NCBI GenBank assembly: GCA_945870475.1
Contig: CAMBSR010000136.1
Coordinates: 1-6,361 of the forward strand
DNA from: Phycisphaera mikurensis NBRC 102666
GTDB taxonomy: Bacteria > Planctomycetota > Phycisphaerae > Phycisphaerales > SM1A02
Reading direction: 5' to 3'
DNA: 6,361 bases
In this document: one piece after another, positions 1 to 5,973 of the stretch
Numbering within the stretch: the stretch's first letter is position 1
How the letters are laid out: the number at the start of each line of letters is the position of its first letter
Position numbers and translations under genes: made by a program
Notes under the pieces: generated by a model
What the model was told of the DNA's origin: nothing
The model's input: only the letters and a program-made list of their open reading frames with translations
Databases searched by the model: none

Positions 1-1
1 T

Positions 2-307
2 GGCCCGATCGCGGGCATCATGATCGTGGACTACTGGTACCTCCGCCGCCGTGAGCTGGACGTGCCGGACCTCTACCGCACCACGGGTCGCTACGCGGGC
101 ATCAACTGGGTCGCCATGCTGGCGCTGGTGGCCGGCGTCGCGCCGAACGTCCCGGGCTTCCTGAAGTCCGTGCAAGTGATCGACGGCGAACCGAATACCT
201 TCGATGCGCTCTATCCCTATGCATGGTTCATCGGACTTGCGATCGCATCCGCGGTCTACGCCGTCGGAATGCGCATCAAGCCCAGCTTCGGCGTGAATCC
301 GCGCTAA
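2..307 (+). CDS. NCS1-family nucleobase/allantoin permease, C-terminal fragment
   Basis: This is the C-terminal end of an inner-membrane cation symporter of the nucleobase:cation symporter-1 family, which imports purine or pyrimidine bases, allantoin or hydantoins. The open frame runs in from the left edge, so the true start lies outside the window. The sequence begins GPIAGIMIVDYWYLRRREL, the conserved NCS1 segment at the end of transmembrane helix 10 and the following loop. Two hydrophobic helices follow (about NWVAMLALVAGVAPNVPGF and YAWFIGLAIASAVYAVGM), then a short basic tail and a TAA stop. This matches the usual end of the 12-helix fold. The substrate-binding residues lie in the missing part, so the substrate cannot be named. 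It converges with purT; a shared link to purine metabolism is only suggestive. Confidence 0.85.
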   Translation, partial: GPIAGIMIVDYWYLRRRELDVPDLYRTTGRYAGINWVAMLALVAGVAPNVPGFLKSVQVIDGEPNTFDALYPYAWFIGLAIASAVYAVGMRIKPSFGVNPR

Positions 308-444
308 GAACGCACGCACACACCAGCGGCGGTGAGGCCATTGCCGAACCGACGCCATTGGCCCAACGGGTGCCTAGCACCCTCGCCGGAGGGGCAGTGG
401 CGGCGCTCAGCCGCCCCGCAAGGCGATTGGGCCGGATTGAGCCG
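308..444. other. Convergent intergenic region with nested inverted repeats; possible bidirectional terminator
   Basis: This 137-bp gap lies between the converging ends of the permease gene and purT. It holds a perfect 6-bp hairpin with a 3-base loop (368-373 with 377-382, GGGTGC/GCACCC). A second perfect 6-bp hairpin has a 5-base loop (399-404 with 410-415, GGCGGC/GCCGCC). Both are enclosed by a 7-bp pair (360-366 GGCCCAA with 427-433 TTGGGCC), so the transcript could fold as a three-way junction. There is no T-run after either hairpin, so intrinsic termination is plausible only by position. No open frame here looks like a gene. Confidence 0.35.
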
Positions 445-1626
445 TCAGCGCACGGCAATCATGGCGGCAGCCTTCATCGCGGTCTTTCTCGCGGAAGCGG
501 CCGTGGCACCGTGCGCCAGCACCACGCCCATGCGACGGTGCTTGCGGGTGGACGGCTTCCCGAAGATCCGCACCTCCACCGTGGGCACGGCCATCGCCTT
601 GTCGACGCCGGCGTACTTCGGCGCGCGCTCCGAGTCGCGGGTGGCCAGCACCACGGCGGACGCGGTGGGACCGGCGTAGCGGATGCCCGGGATCGGAAGG
701 CCGAGGATCGCGCGTGCATGCAGGTCGAATTCGGAGAGATCCTGCGATCGCAGCGTCACCATGCCGGTGTCATGCGGCCGCGGCGAGAGCTCGCTGAAGA
801 TCACGCGGTTCCCCTTCACGAAGAATTCCACGCCGAAGATGCCCGCGCCGTCCGGGCCCGCAAGCCGCTCCACCACGGCCTTCGCCATTCGCTCCGCCGC
901 GCGCTTGGCCACAGGCTTCATGGGGCATGGCATCCACGATTCCTGGTAGTCGCCGCGCTCCTGCCGGTGGCCGATCGGCTCCACGAAGACCGTGCCGCCG
1001 CCCTGCGAGCGCCGCTGCTTCACGGTGAGGAGCGTGATCTCGTAGTCGAAGTCGATGAACTCCTCCACGATCACCACGCGCTTGTCGCCGCGCATGTTGC
1101 CGACGGCGTACTCCCACGCCTTGGCGATGTCGGCCTGCGTGCGCACCACGGACTGCCCCTTGCCGGAGGAACTCATGGTCGGCTTGACCACGCAGGGCAG
1201 GCCCGTGCCGCCCTTGCGCACGATCGCCTCGCGCAGCTCGGCGGCGCTCCGCGCGTACGCGAACCGTGCCGTCGGCAGGCCCAGCTCCCGCGATGCGAGG
1301 TCGCGGATGGCGTCGCGGTTCATTGTCATGTGCGCGGCGAATGCGCTCGGCACCACGGAGTGCCCGGCCTTCTCCAGGCGCAGGAGCTCCTCGGTGCGGA
1401 TCGCCTCGATCTCGGGCACGATGAAGTCGGGCTTGTGGCGCTTCACCAGGCGCCGGATGGCCGCGCCGTCGAGCATGTCGATCACCTCGTGCGCATCGGC
1501 CACCTGCATCGCGGGGGCGCCCGCGTAGCGGTCCACCGCCACCACGCGGCATCCGAGCCGCTTGGCGCTGATGGTGAATTCCTTGCCGAGTTCGCCGGAG
1601 CCGAGGAGGAGGATGCTTGCGGTCAT
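445..1626 (-). CDS. purT: Formate-dependent phosphoribosylglycinamide formyltransferase (GAR transformylase 2)
   Basis: PurT makes formyl-GAR from GAR, formate and ATP in the third step of de novo purine synthesis, in the cytoplasm and independently of formyl-tetrahydrofolate. The product is 393 aa, against 392 in E. coli. Domains in order: the pre-ATP-grasp domain with GSGELGKE (9-16) and VPEIEAI (70-76); the ATP-grasp domain with R104 in TMNRD, K148 in VVKP and the SSSGKGQ loop (152-158); then VEPIGHRQE (215-223) and GDYQESW. The Mg-ligand positions E267 and E279 and the substrate residue D286 in SPRPHDTG are present, as are K357 in FGKP and R364-R365 near the C-terminus. All match known E. 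coli PurT ligands. I chose the ATG at 1624-1626 because MTASILLLGSGELG fits the family N-terminus; a GTG at 1662 would add 12 unconserved residues. No Shine-Dalgarno is visible. The porin gene ends 49 bp upstream, so co-transcription is possible. Confidence 0.96.
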   Translation of the reverse strand: MTASILLLGSGELGKEFTISAKRLGCRVVAVDRYAGAPAMQVADAHEVIDMLDGAAIRRLVKRHKPDFIVPEIEAIRTEELLRLEKAGHSVVPSAFAAHMTMNRDAIRDLASRELGLPTARFAYARSAAELREAIVRKGGTGLPCVVKPTMSSSGKGQSVVRTQADIAKAWEYAVGNMRGDKRVVIVEEFIDFDYEITLLTVKQRRSQGGGTVFVEPIGHRQERGDYQESWMPCPMKPVAKRAAERMAKAVVERLAGPDGAGIFGVEFFVKGNRVIFSELSPRPHDTGMVTLRSQDLSEFDLHARAILGLPIPGIRYAGPTASAVVLATRDSERAPKYAGVDKAMAVPTVEVRIFGKPSTRKHRRMGVVLAHGATAASARKTAMKAAAMIAVR

Positions 1627-1675
1627 GGTGCGGGAGTCTATTGCTTCGGGGTGCGCTGCCACCGCCGCCGCAGCG

Positions 1676-2929
1676 TCACCACATCATCTGGATCTGCGCC
1701 ACGAAGCTCGCGTTGTTGCTCGCCGACTGCATGCCGAGGCCGCCCGAGAGCTGGCCGATGCCGTTGATGTTGCCGCCGCCGAAGGGGACGAACACCTTGG
1801 TGGTGAACTTGAGCCGGCTGCGCGCGAAGTAGTAGTTGAAGCCCGCCTGGGCGATCCACGGCACGTCGGAGGTATCCAACCAGCACGCCTGCACGAACGT
1901 CTCCAGCTTGTCGGTCAGGAACAGCGCCGCCTGGAACTGCGTGCCCGTCGACCATCCGAGCTCGGGCGCGCCCGCGGCATCGCGCATGTACGCCACCTGC
2001 GCCTCGAGGTTCAGCCCGGAGATCCGGGCGATCACGTCCGCCGTCATTCCCTGCGCGCTCGGCGTCGGTGGCGAGGAGGGGTTCTGCGCGCGTCCGTTGC
2101 TCCAGGCCCCGGACATGCCGAGCACCACGCTCGGCTCGCTGTCGGTGAAGCTCGACTCCACCTCGAGCGCGTCCCATGCGGAACCCCACTTCCATTCCGC
2201 CCGCCCGGTGACCGCGGCAGAGAGCGTCTCGTCGCTGTCCCACGAGTCGTACTGCTGGCCCAACTGGCTGAACACCCCTCCGCGGACGCGGAGGTCCTGT
2301 CCCTGGTACTGCGTGCTGACGCCGGCCTCGCGGCCCACGCCGAAGCGGTAGTCGAAGATCGAGTAGTCACCCACGGTGAGGCTGCAGCCCTCGAGGAAGC
2401 TGGACTGCAGGTCCCACGGGATGTTCTGGTTGCCCACCATCACCGTCCAGCCATCGCCGAAGTCCTTCTGCACCCACGCGTAGACCGGGGAGAACGTGTT
2501 CGGCTTGTCCGCCCATCGGTCGGGCTGCGAGTCGTACTGGATCATGAAGAGGTAGGAGATGCTCGGGTCGATCGCCGTACCGGACATGATCAGGTTGAGG
2601 CGTCGCTGCTCCATGCCCCACGCCGTCTGCTGGTCCGTGGGATCGGAATCCCCGCCATACGCGTTGGCGTAGACGAACTTCACCTGCTCGGTGACGGCCG
2701 TCAGGAAGGTCCAGTTGCCGTCGCCGCTCATGATCCGCTGCCCGCCGCCGTAGGGGCTGCGCCAGATCGGTCCCACCTCGTTGGTGCGCGTCGACGAATC
2801 GGCAAGCACATCGGTCACGATCGCACGCACCTCTTGCGCGCGCACCTCGTCCATCCAGCCCTCGTCCTGCATGCGGCGCACTTCCGCCACCTCGGCGCGG
2901 AGCGCGGCGAGTTCCTGCTGGACATCCAT
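1676..2929 (-). CDS. Planctomycete-type phosphate-selective (OprO/OprP-like) porin, no visible signal peptide
   Basis: This is a predicted outer-membrane beta-barrel for diffusion of small solutes, of about 417 aa. Residues 1-45 form a heptad-like coiled coil (VQQELAALRAEVAEVRRM) followed by EVRAIVTDVLADSSTRT, a pattern I know from planctomycete porins. The rest alternates polar and hydrophobic residues with many aromatics and short turns, for example the strands RRLNLIMSGTAI, YLFMIQYDS and WTVMVGNQNIPWDLQ. It ends FVAQIQMMW with a terminal aromatic residue, the usual barrel-assembly signal. The oddity is the N-terminus. An in-frame TAG at 2957-2959 limits the start to ATG 2929 or GTG 2947 (MFEPPP...), and neither gives a Sec signal peptide. 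Neither the in-frame codons beyond the stop nor the other minus frames encode one. The start may be misjudged, or the 5' end may be lost. The pore substrate is unknown; 'phosphate-selective' is only a family name. Confidence 0.82.
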   Translation of the reverse strand: MDVQQELAALRAEVAEVRRMQDEGWMDEVRAQEVRAIVTDVLADSSTRTNEVGPIWRSPYGGGQRIMSGDGNWTFLTAVTEQVKFVYANAYGGDSDPTDQQTAWGMEQRRLNLIMSGTAIDPSISYLFMIQYDSQPDRWADKPNTFSPVYAWVQKDFGDGWTVMVGNQNIPWDLQSSFLEGCSLTVGDYSIFDYRFGVGREAGVSTQYQGQDLRVRGGVFSQLGQQYDSWDSDETLSAAVTGRAEWKWGSAWDALEVESSFTDSEPSVVLGMSGAWSNGRAQNPSSPPTPSAQGMTADVIARISGLNLEAQVAYMRDAAGAPELGWSTGTQFQAALFLTDKLETFVQACWLDTSDVPWIAQAGFNYYFARSRLKFTTKVFVPFGGGNINGIGQLSGGLGMQSASNNASFVAQIQMMW

Positions 2930-3014
2930 GGGCGGCGGCTCGAACACGCGGAAAGCCTATGGCGAAGCGGGATCGCCGTGTCCGCGGGGCGGCTGTACGT
3001 TCCTGTTAGCCTCC
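2930..3014. promoter_or_regulatory. Compact divergent promoter region between porin and lipoprotein genes
   Basis: Both flanking genes must be started from this 85-bp gap (67 bp if the porin uses GTG 2947), unless the porin has lost its promoter. A TAnnnT-type -10 candidate lies on each strand: TAGCCT at 3007-3012 on the plus strand and TAGGCT at 2954-2959 on the minus strand. Both are so close to the starts that a leaderless transcript would result (near ATG 3021 and GTG 2947). I cannot identify -35 elements. No Shine-Dalgarno precedes the lipoprotein ATGs; the only GGAGG (3010-3014, minus strand) is not followed by a start codon at a useful distance. Confidence 0.25.
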
Positions 3015-3572
3015 ATGGCAATGAAGAATCTCATTCCTGCCGCTGCCGTCCTCGCCTCCGCGCTTGCCCTCGCATCCTTCGCCCCGGGATGCGCCGCCCG
3101 CGCCATCTCCAAGATCGCCGGCTCAAAGGACAAGTCGCAGGAGAAGCTCACGCCCGAGGAGAGCCTCCGCCGCGCCAACGCCGAGTTCTACGGCGCCATC
3201 AACGCCAACCTCGGCGGCAACTCGCAGCCCATGGAACTGGTGTGGGAGCACAGCGAGCGCGTGAGCAACAGCGGTCCCTTCGGCGGTCGCCAGGTCGGCT
3301 GGAAGGCCGTCGAGGCGCAGTTCAAGAAGGAAGCCGCCATGAAGATGGGCGGCAGCCTCGCCTGCGAGGACGTCGAGGTCGGCGTCGGCGCCGACATGGC
3401 CTACGTCAGCTGCACCGAGGTGGCCGGCGCCATGAACGTCGACGGCAAGGTCATCCCGTTCAAGGTCCGCGCCACGAACGTGTTCCGCATGGACAAGGGC
3501 GACTGGAAGCTCGTGCACCACCACACCGATCCCTCCGCCCCGATGGAAGGCTCGGTCAAGAAGGCCGGCTGA
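3015..3572 (+). CDS. Secreted lipoprotein with SnoaL/NTF2-like domain
   Basis: The product is a 185-aa envelope protein of unknown substrate. Residues 1-26 form a lipoprotein signal peptide: a short basic start (MAMKN), a hydrophobic core (LIPAAAVLASALALASF) and APGC with Cys26 as the likely lipidated residue. The lipobox is imperfect because Pro replaces the usual small residue at -2. A lysine-rich linker (ISKIAGSKDKSQEK) follows. From about residue 48 to 175 the pattern is that of the SnoaL-like/NTF2 fold: a first helix with FYGAINANLG, GRQVGWKAVEAQFKK, strands CEDVEVGVGADMAYVSCTE, KVRATNVFRMDKGDWK and the family hallmark WKLVHHHTDPS. Such domains bind small ligands or act as accessory domains; no catalytic role can be read from the sequence. 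ATG 3015 is chosen, with ATG 3021 as an equally good alternative. The gene has its own terminator and looks monocistronic. Confidence 0.85.
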   Translation: MAMKNLIPAAAVLASALALASFAPGCAARAISKIAGSKDKSQEKLTPEESLRRANAEFYGAINANLGGNSQPMELVWEHSERVSNSGPFGGRQVGWKAVEAQFKKEAAMKMGGSLACEDVEVGVGADMAYVSCTEVAGAMNVDGKVIPFKVRATNVFRMDKGDWKLVHHHTDPSAPMEGSVKKAG

Positions 3573-3603
3573 TCCGTCGGCCCCGACGCAACCCACCAAA
3601 CGC

Positions 3604-3637
3604 GACGCCCCGGCAATGCGCCGGGGCGTCGTTCTTC
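3604..3637 (+). terminator. Strong intrinsic terminator of the lipoprotein gene
   Basis: A perfect 11-bp GC-rich stem, GACGCCCCGGC (3604-3614) with GCCGGGGCGTC (3620-3630), closes a 5-base loop (AATGC). It is followed by the T-rich stretch GTTCTTC. It starts 31 bp after the lipoprotein TGA. The T-run is short and broken, but the stem is very stable. Confidence 0.82.
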
Positions 3638-3662
3638 ATGCACCGGAACGCGTTCAGCGCCG

Positions 3663-3935
3663 CGCGGCACCTTCGGCGGCGAGGTGATCTCCGTGGACGC
3701 CACCGACGACGGCGCGGGACGTTTCCGCATCGTGGTGGCCGCGGATGCGGCAGACGAGCCATGGCCCGGTCCGCGCTTCCTCCGCCAGGGCGTGCGCGCC
3801 AAGGCATGGGTGCTGCTGCGCAACGTCCCGCTGTGGCAGGAACTGTGGCGCCAGCTGAACGGATTCCCGCCGGTCGTCGCAAAGACGGAGCCGGGCTCGA
3901 AGGACGCGAAGAAGGAATCGTCGGACGAGAAGTGA
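3663..3935 (+). pseudogene. HlyD-type membrane-fusion protein, C-terminal remnant
   Basis: Full HlyD-type adaptors link an inner-membrane exporter to the outer membrane and have an N-terminal transmembrane helix, lipoyl and coiled-coil hairpin domains, and a C-terminal beta-barrel. Only the last part is here. Family-like sequence begins near RGTFGGEVISVDATDDGAG (about 3663) and runs through GRFRIVV, FLRQGVRAKAWVLL and the C-terminal signature VPLWQELWRQLNGFPP, then a Lys/Glu-rich tail and a TGA stop. The frame stays open upstream into the terminator stem region, but that part is not protein-like, and no ATG lies in frame. The first possible start is GTG 3684, which would give an 83-aa peptide with no signal or membrane segment. 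No exporter partner gene follows. I read it as a 5'-truncated remnant; a small expressed protein is the less likely alternative. Confidence 0.65.
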
Positions 3936-4021
3936 GCGTGGCGATCAGGCCGACTGCCCGCCATCGCCCGCTGCCGGCCGTGGCCATCGGCCCCGGTGCG
4001 ATGCATCGGCGTAGTTGCGTC
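3936..4021. other. Short convergent intergenic stretch, no gene
   Basis: The stretch between the HlyD remnant and the cyclophilin terminator contains no gene. It has a 5-bp GC hairpin (GGCCG 3976-3980 with CGGCC 3988-3992, loop TGGCCAT) and a 10-bp perfect palindrome CGATGCATCG (3999-4008). Neither has a T-run or a recognisable role. Confidence 0.3.
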
Positions 4022-4059
4022 AAAAAAGCGGATGGCGCGGAACAGGTCCGCGCCATCCG
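4022..4059 (-). terminator. Intrinsic terminator of the cyclophilin gene
   Basis: Read on the minus strand, a perfect 13-bp stem (4047-4059 with 4029-4041, core GGATGGCGCGGA) with a 5-base loop is followed by GC and then six T residues (the A-run at 4022-4027). It lies 7 bp after the cyclophilin stop codon. This is a textbook Rho-independent terminator. On the plus strand the same stem is followed only by TTGTTG, so it may also stop readthrough from the left, less efficiently. It would close the whole imelysin-DHOR-cyclophilin run if these are co-transcribed. Confidence 0.92.
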
Positions 4060-4066
4060 TTGTTGA

Positions 4067-4501
4067 TCACTCGTCGACCGTGATGGACACGATCTTGTCG
4101 CCCGCCTTGATGGCGTCGATCACCTCGAGGCCCTTGACCACCTTGCCGAAGCAGGTGTGCATGCGGTCGAGGTGCGCCGTGTTGTTGCGGCTGTGGCAGA
4201 TGAAGAACTGCGAGCCGCCGGTGTCCTTGCCCGCGTGGGCCATGGAGAGGACGCCGCGGTCGTGGCGCTGGTTGCCGCCGCCGGTCTCGCACTTGATCTT
4301 CCAGCCGGGGCCGCCGCTGCCGGTGCCTTGGGGGCATCCGCCCTGGATGACGAAGTCGTTGATCACGCGGTGGAAGCTCAGGCCGTCATAGAAGCCCTGC
4401 TTGGCCAGCTTGGTGAAGTTTGCGACGGTGTTCGGGGCGTCGGCGTCGAAGAACTCGACGGACATGTCGCCCTTTGCGGTCTTGATGGTTGCCTTGGACA
4501 T
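4067..4501 (-). CDS. Peptidyl-prolyl cis-trans isomerase, cyclophilin type
   Basis: A cytoplasmic foldase of 144 aa that catalyses cis-trans isomerisation of Xaa-Pro bonds. It is a single cyclophilin domain of the small bacterial class. Visible motifs: APNTVANFTKLAKQGFYDG (22-40), the active-site stretch FHRVINDFVIQGG with R45 and Q53, GVLSMAHAG (83-91), SQFFIC (97-102) and FGKVVKGLEVIDAI (118-131). His110 stands where eukaryotic cyclophilin A has its drug-binding Trp, which suggests weak cyclosporin binding. H115 corresponds to the conserved active-site histidine. There is no signal peptide, so it acts in the cytoplasm. ATG 4501 gives the normal family N-terminus (MSKATIKTAKGDMSVEFF); the frame is open further upstream to 4927, but that overlaps the cytochrome gene and is not conserved. 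No Shine-Dalgarno is visible. The cytochrome gene ends 65 bp upstream on the same strand. Confidence 0.95.
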   Translation of the reverse strand: MSKATIKTAKGDMSVEFFDADAPNTVANFTKLAKQGFYDGLSFHRVINDFVIQGGCPQGTGSGGPGWKIKCETGGGNQRHDRGVLSMAHAGKDTGGSQFFICHSRNNTAHLDRMHTCFGKVVKGLEVIDAIKAGDKIVSITVDE

Positions 4502-4566
4502 GGGGCGGGATGATAGACCGGGCCCGGGGTCCTGCGCAGGGACCGTTGCAGCGTGGGCCGCACCCC

Positions 4567-5973
4567 TCACAGCGATTCGAGGAAGGCGAGCAGCGCCTTG
4601 CGATCCGCGGCCGGCATCGCCATGAATCGGTCCCGCGAGCGCTGCGCCTCGCCGCCGTGCCAGAGGACCGCTTCCTCGAGGTTCCGTGCGCGCCCGTCGT
4701 GCATGAACCGCGTGTGCCCGTTCACCGTTTCCACGAGGCCGATGCCCCACAAGGGCGGCGTCCGCCACTCGCGCCCGGTCGCGTCGCCGTCGCGACGGTC
4801 GTCGGCGAGGCCGTCGCCCATGTCGTGGAGGAGGAGGTCGGTGTACGGATGGAAGGTCGCGTTGCGCAGGAGCGCCACCGGCGAAGCATCGCCGGTGGCC
4901 ATCGTCGGCACGTGGCATGCAGCGCACCCGGTGTCGGTGAAGGCGCGCCGTCCGCGCTCCACCTCTGGCGTGCCCGTACCGCGCTGCATCGGCACGGCAA
5001 GCACGCGGCAGTAGTGCGCCAGACGTCCCACCTTGTGCGCGTCCGCCTCGGGGCTGCCGCCGCTCGGCGCCGTGATTGCCGCGCGTTCACCAGCGCTCAG
5101 GGATTCCGCCGGGTGCGCGTCGTTCGTGATGCCCATGTCCTCGTGCAGCGCGGCCATCACCTGCCCTTCGAGCGTCGGCTGCGATGCCTTCCAGCCGAAC
5201 TTGCCGACGCGCCGGTTGCCATCCGCGCCGGTCACCATGTGCGTCCGGCCCGAGATGCCGTCGCCGTCGCGATCGTCCGGGTCGGCGCGCGCGGCGATCG
5301 CCGCATCGGGCACTGCCTCGAGCAGGCCGCCGCCGATCACCTGCGGGCCGATGCGCAGCGACGTGCGCACGTCGCCGAGCGGGCCGTAGGCCGGGCGCTC
5401 GAACGATGTTTCCCAGCGGGCCAGCTCGAACTTCGTGCCGTCCGGGTACGCGCCCGGCACCGGCACCGCGCGCAGCACGATCTCCGCTTCCGGCGCAACG
5501 CCGGAGATGCCCTGGTCCTGGAGCTGCTTGCCGTACAGCGGATGCGGCGCGCCGTCGGCATCGCGCGGACTCACGAACACCACGAGCCCCAGGCCCACCT
5601 CGCCGCGCGCAAGCGGTGGGCGGCCGCGGCCGTCGTCGGCGTGGCACGCGCTGCAGGAGTTGGCGTTGAACACCGGGCCGAGGCCGTCACGCCCCTCGGT
5701 ACTTGCCGGTGCCGCCACCCAGTTGTCGCGGAAGAACGAGTTGCCGACGCTGAAGGCGCGGCGTTCCTCGCTGGTGATGCCGGGCGCGGACAGCCCGAAC
5801 GAATCCGGCGTGGCGATCTCCACCGTCGCCGGGCCACCGAGTCGCGCGAGATCGGCGGGCGAATCCCCGCGCGGCGCGATTGCGCACCACGCAACGATGA
5901 CCGCCATGGCGCCCGCAGCAACGGCCGTGCGCATGCGCCGACGCGCACCGGTGATCGTTCCGCGATGCGTCAA
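4567..5973 (-). CDS. Periplasmic di-heme oxidoreductase (DUF1111/DHOR family)
   Basis: A c-type cytochrome of 468 aa, of the family often labelled 'thiol oxidoreductase' or di-heme oxidoreductase, distantly related to di-heme cytochrome c peroxidase. It has a Sec signal (basic ARRRMR, then TAVAAGAMAVIVAW and AIA) and two heme-binding CxxCH motifs: CSACH (107-111) in GPVFNANSCSACHADDGRG and CAACH (350-354) in FTDTGCAACHVP. Family landmarks include LGPVFN (98-103), DPDDRDGDGISGR (231-243), KFGWKASQPTL (258-268), HPYTDLLLHDMGDGLAD (375-391), WRTPPLWGIG (403-412) and FMHDGRA (423-429). It looks complete. I chose TTG 5973 because its TTGA overlaps the upstream stop, GGAG sits 8 bases before it, and it supplies the basic n-region. 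ATG 5934 (MRTAVAAGAM) is possible but has no visible ribosome-binding site. It lies directly downstream of an imelysin gene, a known partner linked to iron handling. The physiological electron donor and substrate are not known. Confidence 0.93.
   Translation of the reverse strand: MTHRGTITGARRRMRTAVAAGAMAVIVAWCAIAPRGDSPADLARLGGPATVEIATPDSFGLSAPGITSEERRAFSVGNSFFRDNWVAAPASTEGRDGLGPVFNANSCSACHADDGRGRPPLARGEVGLGLVVFVSPRDADGAPHPLYGKQLQDQGISGVAPEAEIVLRAVPVPGAYPDGTKFELARWETSFERPAYGPLGDVRTSLRIGPQVIGGGLLEAVPDAAIAARADPDDRDGDGISGRTHMVTGADGNRRVGKFGWKASQPTLEGQVMAALHEDMGITNDAHPAESLSAGERAAITAPSGGSPEADAHKVGRLAHYCRVLAVPMQRGTGTPEVERGRRAFTDTGCAACHVPTMATGDASPVALLRNATFHPYTDLLLHDMGDGLADDRRDGDATGREWRTPPLWGIGLVETVNGHTRFMHDGRARNLEEAVLWHGGEAQRSRDRFMAMPAADRKALLAFLESL

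Noticed and set aside
361..432. Integron attC-like site (GCCCAAC ... ATTGGGC)
   Set aside because: GCCCAAC fits RYYYAAC, but the partner has ATT where recombination needs GTT. The interior forms two separate hairpins rather than one imperfect stem, and no integrase or cassette array is present.
223..1767. Long plus-strand open frame (514 codons)
   Set aside because: It is antisense to purT, rich in His/Arg/Ala as expected from the reverse of GC-rich coding DNA, and shows no family pattern.
3123..3599. Minus-strand open frame (158 codons) opposite the lipoprotein gene
   Set aside because: The plus strand encodes a signal peptide, a lipobox-like Cys and a SnoaL-like domain; the reverse frame has a His/Ala/Val-rich shadow composition.
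1562..4066. Very long plus-strand open frame (834 codons)
   Set aside because: It runs antisense to the porin and out of frame through the lipoprotein gene and its terminator. Its length comes from high GC and scarce stops; the composition is Arg/His-rich with no domain.
4528..4544. Hairpin GGTCC/GGACC after the di-heme oxidoreductase stop as a terminator
   Set aside because: The stem is only 5 bp with no T-run, and the cyclophilin start follows within 30 bp. A strong terminator exists after the cyclophilin instead.
4502..4927. N-terminal extension of the cyclophilin frame
   Set aside because: It overlaps the end of the cytochrome gene, is Arg/Pro-rich and lies before the conserved MSKATIKTAKGDM start.
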